Below, piece after piece: positions 42,607-49,998 of a stretch of DNA of 64,000 nt. The stretch is taken from the NCBI GenBank assembly GCA_030403585.1, contig JAUEPE010000007.1:147292-211291 (forward strand). The letters run 5' to 3'. Made by a program: the position numbers and the translations under genes. Source of the stretch: Frankia sp. RB7. Lineage in GTDB: Bacteria > Pseudomonadota > Alphaproteobacteria > Rhizobiales > Xanthobacteraceae. Position 1 is the stretch's first letter, and each line of letters starts with the position of its first letter. The notes beneath the pieces are model-generated. The model was not told the DNA's origin. It searched no databases and worked only from the letters and a program-made list of their open reading frames with translations.

Positions 42607-43398
42607 ATGCTATCCACGATCGCGGATTACACCAGACTGACCACCGACATGAGCAAGTCGCTGACTCAGGTCGAGCAGCAACCCGACGTCAGCCGCGATA
42701 CCGCCTACTATCTGGCCAATATCGGCAACGTAAAGAGCATCGACGATTTCCTGAACAACTATAAGCTCTACTCCTATGCCATGAAGGCCTTCGGCCTGGA
42801 CGACATGATCTACGCCAAGGCGTTCATGCGGAAGGTGCTGACCGAAGGTGTCACGGACAAGGACGCCTTCGCCAACAAGCTGAGCGACAGCCGCTACCGG
42901 GACTTCGCCACCGCCTTCAATTTCGCCGCGCTTGGCGCCGATGCGACCCAGAGCACCGCGGCCACGACCGGCACGACCAGCCAATATGCCACCCAGACCT
43001 TGGAGCAGGATGCCGGCGACCAGAACGAGGGCCTGCGGCTCGCGCTCTACTTTACGCGCAAGGCCTCCTCGATCACCGGCCCCTACCAGATCCTCGCCGA
43101 CAAGGCCTTGACCCAGGTGGTGCAGACCGCGATGGGCTGGTCATCGACGATCTCTTCGTCCGACATCGACATGCAGGCCAAGATGATCACGGACAAGATC
43201 GATCTCACCGATTTCCAGGACCCGACCAAGGTCACCAAATTCGTGCAGCGCTTCGCCGCGATGTGGGACGCGACCCAGGCCCAGAGCGACACCTCGACAA
43301 ACCCCGCGCTGGTCCTGATCACCGGCGCGTCGGCGTCGTCGACCAGCATGGATACCGACTTGCTCACGACACTTCAGAACATCAAGTTCAACAGGTAA
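42607..43398 (+). CDS. DUF1217-type flagellar-locus protein
   Basis: A 263-residue protein with the DUF1217 pattern: DTAYYLANIGNVKSIDDFLNNYKLYSYAMKAFGLDDMIYAKAFMRKVLTEGVTD near the N-terminus, then DSRYRDFATAFNFAALGA and a RLALYFTRKASSITGPYQILADKALTQVVQTAMG block. Such proteins occur beside flgF in rhizobial flagellar loci; their role is unknown. No signal peptide is seen, and the composition suggests a soluble, perhaps exported or rod-associated protein. It starts the only plus-strand flagellar operon and lies three bases before flgF. Confidence 0.8.
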   Translation: MLSTIADYTRLTTDMSKSLTQVEQQPDVSRDTAYYLANIGNVKSIDDFLNNYKLYSYAMKAFGLDDMIYAKAFMRKVLTEGVTDKDAFANKLSDSRYRDFATAFNFAALGADATQSTAATTGTTSQYATQTLEQDAGDQNEGLRLALYFTRKASSITGPYQILADKALTQVVQTAMGWSSTISSSDIDMQAKMITDKIDLTDFQDPTKVTKFVQRFAAMWDATQAQSDTSTNPALVLITGASASSTSMDTDLLTTLQNIKFNR

Positions 43399-43401
43399 GC
43401 C

Positions 43402-44130
43402 ATGCAATCGGCTCTTTATGTGGGATTGTCGGCACAGGTCGCGCTCGAAAAGCGCCTCCAGACCATCGCCAACAACGTCGCCAACGTCAACACGTCCGGC
43501 TTTCGCACCGACGTGGTGAAATTCGAGACGGTGCTGTCCAAGGCCGCCGCGAACCCGGTCGCGTTTTCGTCGCCCGGCGAGAATATCATCTCGCGCGAGC
43601 AAGGCAGCATTACCGAGACCGGCAACCCGCTCGACGTCGCCGTGGTCGGACAGGGCTGGATCGCCTTCGCCGGCCCCAACGGCACGGTCTATACCCGCGA
43701 CGGCCGGCTCCAGATCGCCGCCAACGGCGACCTTCAGACGGTGTCGGGCTTCCCCGTCATCGATTCCGGCGGTGCACAGATCTCGCTCGACCCGAACGGC
43801 GGGCCGGTCTCGATCTCGCGCAGCGGCGCCATCACCCAGGACAACAACGAAATCGGCACCATCGGCCTGTTCAACATTCCAGCCGATGCCAATCTCGACC
43901 GCTACGGCAATTCCGGCGTCACGCCCGACCGTCCCGCGACCGCCATCGGCGATTTCAGCCGGGACGGCTTCAAGCAGGGCTATGTCGAAGGCTCCAGCGC
44001 CAATCCGATGATGGAATTGACCAAGCTGATGTCGGCCTCGCGCGCTTTCGACAGCACCAATTCGCTGATCGAGGGCACCGAGAGCACGCTCAGCAACGCA
44101 ATCCGGACGCTGGGCGATCCGAGCAAGTAG
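43402..44130 (+). CDS. flgF: Proximal rod protein FlgF
   Basis: A 242-residue rod protein with YVGLSAQVALEKRLQTIANNVANVNTSGFRTDVVKFE at the start, ETGNPLDVAVVGQGWIAF in the middle and GSSANPMMELTKLMSASRAFDSTNSLIEGTESTLSNAIRTL at the end. Compared with FlgG it is shorter and lacks its C-terminal QRAYEMN motif. It precedes fliI in the plus-strand operon. Confidence 0.93.
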   Translation: MQSALYVGLSAQVALEKRLQTIANNVANVNTSGFRTDVVKFETVLSKAAANPVAFSSPGENIISREQGSITETGNPLDVAVVGQGWIAFAGPNGTVYTRDGRLQIAANGDLQTVSGFPVIDSGGAQISLDPNGGPVSISRSGAITQDNNEIGTIGLFNIPADANLDRYGNSGVTPDRPATAIGDFSRDGFKQGYVEGSSANPMMELTKLMSASRAFDSTNSLIEGTESTLSNAIRTLGDPSK

Positions 44131-44166
44131 GCTGCGCGTCGCGCGTAATTGGGGTGGACGGTTTCC

Positions 44167-45492
44167 TTGAACGCTCTTCGTCAACTTGAGTGGGCGCTGC
44201 TCGAGCTCCAGCAGACTACGCCGCTGGCAAGCGTCAGCGGCGCGATCTCCGAGATCGCGCCGACGCATTTCCGCGTCTCCGGCCTGTCGCGCGCCGTCAA
44301 GCTCGGCGAGCTGATCGGTGTCAATTCCGGTGGCAAATCCCAGATCGGCGAGGTGGTGCGGATCGACAGCGACGGCATCGTCGCTAAGCCGTTCGACCGG
44401 CAATTCGCCGGCGGGCTCGGCTCGGTCGCCTACCGCATGCCGGCATTGTCGTTCGCGCCGGATCCGAGCTGGAAGGGCCGCGTCATCAACGCGCTCGGCG
44501 CCCCGCTGGACGGAATGGGCCCGCTCACCCCGGGATCGCGTGCGGTCTCGGCGGAGACGGACGCGCCGCCGGCGATGAAGCGCGCGCGTGTCCACAAGCC
44601 GCTGCGCACCGGCGTCCGCGTCATCGACCTGTTTGCGCCGATCTGCGCCGGCCAGCGCGTCGGCATCTTTGCCGGCTCCGGCGTCGGCAAATCGACGCTG
44701 CTCGCGATGCTCGCCCGCAGCCAGGGTTTCGACACCGTCGTGCTGGCGCTGGTCGGCGAGCGCGGCCGCGAGGTGCGCGAATTCATCGAGGACGTGCTCG
44801 GCAACGACCGCAACCGCTCCGTCACCATCGTATCGACCGGTGATGAAAGCCCGATGATGCGGCGGCTGGCGCCGAAGACGGCAATGGCCGTGGCCGAATA
44901 TTTCCGTGACCGCGGCGAATCGGTGCTGCTCGTGGTCGATTCGATCACCCGATTCGCCCATGCTTCGCGCGAGGTCGCGCTTGCGGCCGGCGAGCCCGCG
45001 GTGGCCCGCGGCTATGCCCCGACGGTCTTCACCGACCTGCCGCGACTACTGGAACGGGCCGGGCCCGGCGAGGAAGGCTCCGGGACCATCACCGGCATCT
45101 TCTCCGTGCTGGTCGACGGCGACGACCATAACGAGCCGATCGCCGATACCATCCGCAGCACATTGGATGGGCACATCGTGCTCTCCAGGCACATTGCCGA
45201 CCAGGCGCGCTATCCCGCCGTCGACGTGCTCGCCTCGGTTTCCCGCCTCGCCCACAATGTCTGGGACCCCGAGGAGCGCGAATTGGTGAGCAAATTACGC
45301 ACCCTGATGGCCAAATACGAGGACACCCGCGACCTTCGCCTGATGGGCGGATACCAGTCGGGACGTGATTCGGGGCTCGACCAAGCGGTCGATATGGTCC
45401 CGCGAATCTACACCGCCATGCGACAAGACGTCTCCGCTCCGCCGAGCGCCGATCCGTTCCGCGAACTCAGGGACATGCTCAAGGGCGACTAG
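44167..45492 (+). CDS. fliI: Flagellar export ATPase FliI, non-ATG start
   Basis: A rotary-type ATPase of about 441 residues that unfolds and delivers flagellar export substrates. Walker A is FAGSGVGKSTLL, Walker B is VLLVVDSITRFAHASREVALAAGEP, and the FliI/SctN-specific segment is TDLPRLLERAGPGEEGSGTITGIFSVLVDGDDHNEPI. No in-frame ATG exists near the start. TTG 44167 (read as MNALRQLEW) is preferred over TTG 44149 because GGTGGACGG stands five bases before it. It ends the plus-strand operon. FliH-like and FliJ-like partners are in the fliF and flgE operons. Confidence 0.93.
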   Translation: MNALRQLEWALLELQQTTPLASVSGAISEIAPTHFRVSGLSRAVKLGELIGVNSGGKSQIGEVVRIDSDGIVAKPFDRQFAGGLGSVAYRMPALSFAPDPSWKGRVINALGAPLDGMGPLTPGSRAVSAETDAPPAMKRARVHKPLRTGVRVIDLFAPICAGQRVGIFAGSGVGKSTLLAMLARSQGFDTVVLALVGERGREVREFIEDVLGNDRNRSVTIVSTGDESPMMRRLAPKTAMAVAEYFRDRGESVLLVVDSITRFAHASREVALAAGEPAVARGYAPTVFTDLPRLLERAGPGEEGSGTITGIFSVLVDGDDHNEPIADTIRSTLDGHIVLSRHIADQARYPAVDVLASVSRLAHNVWDPEERELVSKLRTLMAKYEDTRDLRLMGGYQSGRDSGLDQAVDMVPRIYTAMRQDVSAPPSADPFRELRDMLKGD

Positions 45493-46346
45493 CCGCGCAG
45501 GCTGTCGGGCGCGCGAACCGGTGCCGCGCATCCTGCCCTCGATGCGCGCATGTCGTGGCACAAAACTGCATAGGCGTTTGTTCTGCCAGCAATGCTCGCC
45601 GCGCGAATCTCAACCATTTGGATGAGACGATCAGCATGGTCTTGAAAAATGACAGGCTGATCATACTCCAGGTCCGACACCAAAACAACCATCACGTGTA
45701 ATCCCAGCAAGTTCTCCTGACGCCGTCATGGCGATTCCGGAAGCAGATCGCGGAAGTTGTGGATGATTTTCGTGGCGCACAGCGCCTGTCGTGCACAAGC
45801 TTCGATCATCTTGCTTCAACGACGGACAGCAATATCCGTGCAATCAAACCGTCGTAGAACCAAATGCATCTAGCCGGTTAGACTGCGTATTGCGTTCACC
45901 ATCATGTGTCCCGAAGAGCAAGATTGTCTTGAACGTTACATTCGTCTGCAACGACATCCGCTCTCGACGAGTGTCTCTACTTGATTTTGTTGAGAAGCTC
46001 ATTCATCGTTTCGGTCGAACATAAGAAACGTCTGCGTGTGACTTGAATTCAGGGGCTTCGGTTGTACAACTCCGATCCATCGTCGGGCAGTGACGGCAGC
46101 TCGGGCTTGCGTTCGACGAATTTGCGGTTGGCATGCCATCGGCAACAGCGTTTCTCGCGCAGTATCCTGCGGCGCTCATCAGTCCAAGTCATGTGCCGTG
46201 CAGTCCAGGGCTTCGCGCTGAAGCCGGCCATGACGCACGTATCGGACATTGGCGGGCATCAGGATTCTCGCGAGACATTCGTGCGCCATGGTGGAAAGTG
46301 GCTTCGGGGCGCCGCACACGCGATTCCCGGGGCGAGGTAGGAATTT
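45493..46346. other. 854-base non-coding, lower-GC region between fliI and the right MarR gene
   Basis: No gene that I can support. Several short open frames on both strands show no domain or ribosome site of note. It contains TTGAATTCAG (46043-46052), a variant of the half-sites seen before the left MarR gene but with no spacer. It may mark the boundary of the flagellar locus. Confidence 0.5.
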
Positions 46347-46982
46347 ATGCCGTTGGCACGCGAAGCAGTCGAGCTGCTGGTTCAGGCGGCCAGAGCTTGG
46401 TATTTCGAAGGCAATCAACATGGTTTGCGCGATCGGGAATGGATGGCGCTGCGCTTTCTCGGCCGCGCCAATCGCTTCTCGCGCACACCGTCCGCGCTCG
46501 CCGGCTTCATCGGCGCGACCAGGGCGACCGCGTCGCAGATCGTGAAGACGCTGGAGAGCAAATCCTTCCTGGTGCGGAAGCCGTCGCAGGAAGACAAGCG
46601 TTCTGTCGTGCTTCACGTCACCCCGCAGGGTGAGAAGTGCCTGAGCCAGCATGATCCGATCAATCACGTCGTCAATGCAGTCAGTGCACTCGAGACGGAC
46701 GAGCGCCTCCAGCTGCGCGACTCGCTCCGCGAGGTTCTCAATCATCTCGACGCAGCCCATCAACGACTCGATGCCAGCATCTGCCGCGATTGCATGTTCC
46801 TGGCCGAGCGCAGCCCCGGCACGGGCAAGGGACGCACCACCGCCGAGTTCATGTGCCGTTTGTATCGTGCGCCCGTCTCGCTCGAGGAGACCGAGCTGCT
46901 CTGCACCAGCTTCGAGCGAACCCGTGACCGCCCCAAGATCGAGGAACATCTCGATCGCGCGCGCGTGGCAAGCCAGAGTTGA
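46347..46982 (+). CDS. MarR-type winged-helix regulator with four-cysteine C-terminal motif (right copy)
   Basis: A 211-residue paralogue of the regulator at 7164-7742. The N-terminal block REAVELLVQAARAWYFEGNQHGLRDREWMALRFLGRANRFSRTPSALAGFIGATRATASQIVKTLE and the wing KPSQEDKRSVVLHVTPQGEK follow the left copy closely. The cysteine motif is C-x2-C-x20-C-x15-C (CRDC, FMCRLYRAP, LLCTSFE). It has a longer C-terminal tail of about 18 residues. A GAGG-like ribosome site precedes the ATG. It flanks the flagellar locus on the side opposite the left copy and points in the same direction on the plus strand. Whether it controls flagellar genes is unknown. Confidence 0.86.
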   Translation: MPLAREAVELLVQAARAWYFEGNQHGLRDREWMALRFLGRANRFSRTPSALAGFIGATRATASQIVKTLESKSFLVRKPSQEDKRSVVLHVTPQGEKCLSQHDPINHVVNAVSALETDERLQLRDSLREVLNHLDAAHQRLDASICRDCMFLAERSPGTGKGRTTAEFMCRLYRAPVSLEETELLCTSFERTRDRPKIEEHLDRARVASQS

Positions 46983-47075
46983 GGCAACGCCGCGTGAGCG
47001 CACGAGCGCGCGATGTGACGCACCACTGGCGCCACATCGTCATGAAGCGCCGGTGCCGATGATCGACGTGCACCG

Positions 47076-48140
47076 TTACTGCGCGCCCGATCCGCCCTGC
47101 ACGATCTTTTCGTTCAGCTTCTGGTCGACGGTATCGACCGTGCGGTCGATCTCGGCATTGGGCGCGCCGATCTGATGCGAGATCAGCTTCACCAGAAGGT
47201 CGACGCGCTCGATGAAGGGCGCACCGCTGGCCACGGCCCGCGCCGCCGACGACGGCTTGAGCAGGCTTTCGGCGGCCTTGGCGTATTTCGCAAACGGCAC
47301 CTGGTCCTGCGGATCGGCACCGAGGCGGCGGGCGATGGCGTCGACATGGTCGTAGATCGTCTGCGAGCGCGCGAGGTCGCCGTGCACGGCGTCGCGGATC
47401 GACTGCGGCTCGTGCGGCGTGATGCAGCGGTAGTTGCCGGTGAGCAGCATCGACCATTTCGCCAGTGGCACGAACAGGGACTCGAACACTTTCAGCTTCA
47501 CCGGCACGTCATGACCGTCGAGCGTGACCGCGTCGATGTCGGCCTCGAGCTCGCGCAACACCTTGTTGTGCGTCTCGTCGGCGAAGACCGAGGCCTTGAA
47601 ATTCGTGGGCAGCCCGACATGCAGCACGTTCGCCGCCTCTTCCGGCGGACGGAAGGCCTGCGGATCTGGCGAACACAGCGTCACCAGCCCCGGCTCGAAC
47701 CGCTCCCACACCTGCGCATTGGTGTAGGCCTCCTCGAGATCCAGGTCGGCGAGCGCAGGAATGCGCTTGAGATATGGCAGCGGTGGCATGTTCATGATCG
47801 AGAGGCACGGCAGCTTCGCCGCGGCGATCTTGATCATGAGCATGCGGACCGTGTGGTTGGTGTATTGCGGCTCCTGCATCGCAAGGCCGACGAGATCGTA
47901 GCGGGAGAGGTCGACATCCTGCGGCGTCACAGCGTCGAGCTTGCCGGGCAGGTCGCGCGAGAAAATAGCCCGGTGCACCGCCTCGTCGCGCAGCTTGATG
48001 CGCACCTCGGTCCCGTCGCGGTTGATCAGCTCCGCGGTCTTGAACCGGCAGACCAGGGTCACGTTGTGCCCGGCCATCAGTAGCTTGGTGCCCAGCAGGG
48101 AGCCGTAAGAAGCTCCCAGAATCAGAACGTTACGCGCCAT
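47076..48140 (-). CDS. Ketopantoate reductase-like (ApbA/PanE family) dehydrogenase
   Basis: A 354-residue NADP-binding protein. The N-terminus MARNVLILGASYGSLLGTKLLMAGHNVTLVCR has the Rossmann pattern of PanE, although with GASYGS in place of GxGxxG. Downstream, LVGLAMQEPQYT and VFESLFVPLAKWSMLLTGNYRCITPHEPQSIRDAV correspond to the second half and to the C-terminal helical domain. Family members reduce 2-ketopantoate or related 2-oxo acids; in this subgroup, longer than the usual 300 residues, the substrate is not known. It stands alone, convergent with the MarR gene and divergent from the HerA-like gene. Confidence 0.75.
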   Translation of the reverse strand: MARNVLILGASYGSLLGTKLLMAGHNVTLVCRFKTAELINRDGTEVRIKLRDEAVHRAIFSRDLPGKLDAVTPQDVDLSRYDLVGLAMQEPQYTNHTVRMLMIKIAAAKLPCLSIMNMPPLPYLKRIPALADLDLEEAYTNAQVWERFEPGLVTLCSPDPQAFRPPEEAANVLHVGLPTNFKASVFADETHNKVLRELEADIDAVTLDGHDVPVKLKVFESLFVPLAKWSMLLTGNYRCITPHEPQSIRDAVHGDLARSQTIYDHVDAIARRLGADPQDQVPFAKYAKAAESLLKPSSAARAVASGAPFIERVDLLVKLISHQIGAPNAEIDRTVDTVDQKLNEKIVQGGSGAQ

Positions 48141-48486
48141 GTTCGTCCCCTCGACAATGTATGTGATTTTTGAGCCCCGGGCGTCATCCGCGGGTGCGTT
48201 GGCGGCATCTAAGGCAAACCGGCCGGGGATGGCAACTGGGATAATGCATACAAGGAAGCGCCGAATATTCCGTCATCCGGAAGGATCCAGCGGCTCGGCT
48301 CCCTCGATATTTCTGCGATTTTGCCGAAGTTAGCTTCGTGCTCTCGCAGCGGCCCGCACTTCTACGGCTTTCGAATCCCGGCTGAAATCCGCCGTGGGCA
48401 ACGCGCCGTGATTCGTCCTGTTTCGCTCGACGCATCCCGATCCGATTGATAAGCACCAGTCCGCGAATGGAAGGGCCTGAGTCGGG
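48141..48486. other. 346-base divergent intergenic region
   Basis: Promoter space between the ketopantoate reductase-like gene and the HerA-like gene. No repeat, RNA gene or palindrome of note was recognised. Confidence 0.5.
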
Positions 48487-49998
48487 ATGACGGTTGCGAT
48501 CGAGATGGGGTTGACCACGGCGGGCGCCGCGGCGGCCATGGACCTCGAGGAACTCCTGGCGACCCGACTTCTGGTGCAGGGCAATTCCGGCTCCGGCAAG
48601 TCGCATCTGTTGCGGCGCCTGCTCGAGCAGAGCGCGCCGTGGGTGCAGCAGGCCATCATCGACCCCGAAGGCGATTTCGTCACGCTGGCCGAACGCTTCG
48701 GTCATCTGGTGATCGAGGCCGAGGATCACACCGAGCGCGGCCTTCAGGTCGCAGGCGAACGCGCCCGGCTGCATCGGGTCTCCACCGTGCTCAATCTCGA
48801 AGGGCTGGATGCCGAGAACCAGATGCGGCGCGCGGCCGCCTTCCTCGGCGGCCTGTTCGACGTCGAGCGCGACCATTGGTACCCGATGCTGGTGGTGGTC
48901 GACGAGGCGCAGCTGTTCGCGCCGGCGGTCGCGGGCGAAGTCTCCGACGAGGCGCGAAAACTTTCGCTCAGCGCCATGACCAATCTGATGTGCCGTGGCC
49001 GCAAGCGCGGGCTCGCCGGCATCATCGCGACGCAACGTTTGGCAAAGCTCGCCAAGAACGTCGCCGCCGAAGCCTCGAACTTCCTGATGGGCCGGACCTT
49101 CCTCGACATCGACATGGCGCGCGCCGCCGATCTGCTCGGCATGGAGCGGCGGCAGGCGGAAGCCTTTCGCGATCTCGAACGCGGGCAATTCATGGCGCTT
49201 GGACCTGCGCTGTCGCGTCGTCCGCTGCGTCTGAACATCGGCCCGACCGCGACCTCCCCGCGCAATTCCACGCCGCGGCTGATGCCGATGCCGGAAGCGG
49301 CGCTGGAGGATGCGCGCGCCGTGATCCTGGCCGCGCCGCCGCCGGATGCCAGCCGTCCGCAGCGCCGGCCGGCGCCTGACCTGCTCGATCAGCTCCGCGC
49401 GGCGAAGGCGGCAGCGCCCGAGATTAGTGCCGAGGTGGTCGAGATCCCGGTCAGTGCCGAGGAGCTCGCCGAACGGCGCGAGCGCGTGGATCGGACGCTG
49501 CGCGCCGTGCTGGCCGCGCCCGATGCCGGATTCCGCGCCATCGGCGTGCTCTACCAGGAATTCGTGGTCCGCTGCCGCATCGAAGGCCTCGGCGCGGCGG
49601 TGCCTGACCTCGGCGAATTCCGCCGCATGCTGACGCATGCGCGCGCAGGCCTCGGCACAGATATCGCCGAGGACGACGCCTGGCAGGAGGTGACACTGCG
49701 CGCCTCGATCCTGCCCGACGACATGCAGGGCGTGTTCATGATGATTGCCCGCGCCGCCAAGGAAGGCTGGCCCTGCCCGGGCGACGCCGCGATTGCGCGC
49801 GCCTATGGCTCGCATTCGCTCCGCCGGGCGCAACGACTGCTCGGCTATATGGAGGAGCAAGGCCTGATCGTCGTCCAGCTCGACGGCGGCGGACGCAGGT
49901 TCGTGACGCTGGTGGAGTTGGCCTGGGCCACCGCGCCCGGTGATCCCAATGGCGACGATCTGCCGGCGGAGACGGTCGCGGGCGCGGCATCGGCCTAG
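48487..49998 (+). CDS. HerA/FtsK-like ATP-binding protein, function unknown
   Basis: A 503-residue ATPase. Walker A is VQGNSGSGKSHLLRRLLE (about 30-47) and Walker B is PMLVVVDEAQLFAP (about 137-150). The later IIATQRLAKLAKN segment resembles sensor regions of HerA/DUF853 ATPases. The C-terminal third (from about 315) is unrelated to the ATPase core, with a helix-rich segment and a winged-helix-like end (AIARAYGSHSLRRAQRLLGYMEEQGLIVVQL). No nuclease NurA or other defence partner is adjacent, so a standard HerA-NurA role is unlikely. Its end overlaps the convergent TonB receptor gene by four bases. Confidence 0.72.
   Translation: MTVAIEMGLTTAGAAAAMDLEELLATRLLVQGNSGSGKSHLLRRLLEQSAPWVQQAIIDPEGDFVTLAERFGHLVIEAEDHTERGLQVAGERARLHRVSTVLNLEGLDAENQMRRAAAFLGGLFDVERDHWYPMLVVVDEAQLFAPAVAGEVSDEARKLSLSAMTNLMCRGRKRGLAGIIATQRLAKLAKNVAAEASNFLMGRTFLDIDMARAADLLGMERRQAEAFRDLERGQFMALGPALSRRPLRLNIGPTATSPRNSTPRLMPMPEAALEDARAVILAAPPPDASRPQRRPAPDLLDQLRAAKAAAPEISAEVVEIPVSAEELAERRERVDRTLRAVLAAPDAGFRAIGVLYQEFVVRCRIEGLGAAVPDLGEFRRMLTHARAGLGTDIAEDDAWQEVTLRASILPDDMQGVFMMIARAAKEGWPCPGDAAIARAYGSHSLRRAQRLLGYMEEQGLIVVQLDGGGRRFVTLVELAWATAPGDPNGDDLPAETVAGAASA

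Noticed and set aside
42465..42617. N-terminal extension of MotA to an ATG at 42617
   Set aside because: It would overlap the divergent DUF1217 gene and the dyad, and the added residues do not occur in MotA proteins. TTG 42464 has a ribosome site.
45636..45701. Very short plus-strand frame (MVLKNDRLIILQV...) after fliI
   Set aside because: About 21 codons, no domain and no convincing ribosome-binding site.
46049..46249. A 66-codon minus-strand frame with MTWTDERRRIL, faintly like GcrA
   Set aside because: Only a few residues resemble GcrA, the rest does not, and there is no ribosome site. At most a remnant.
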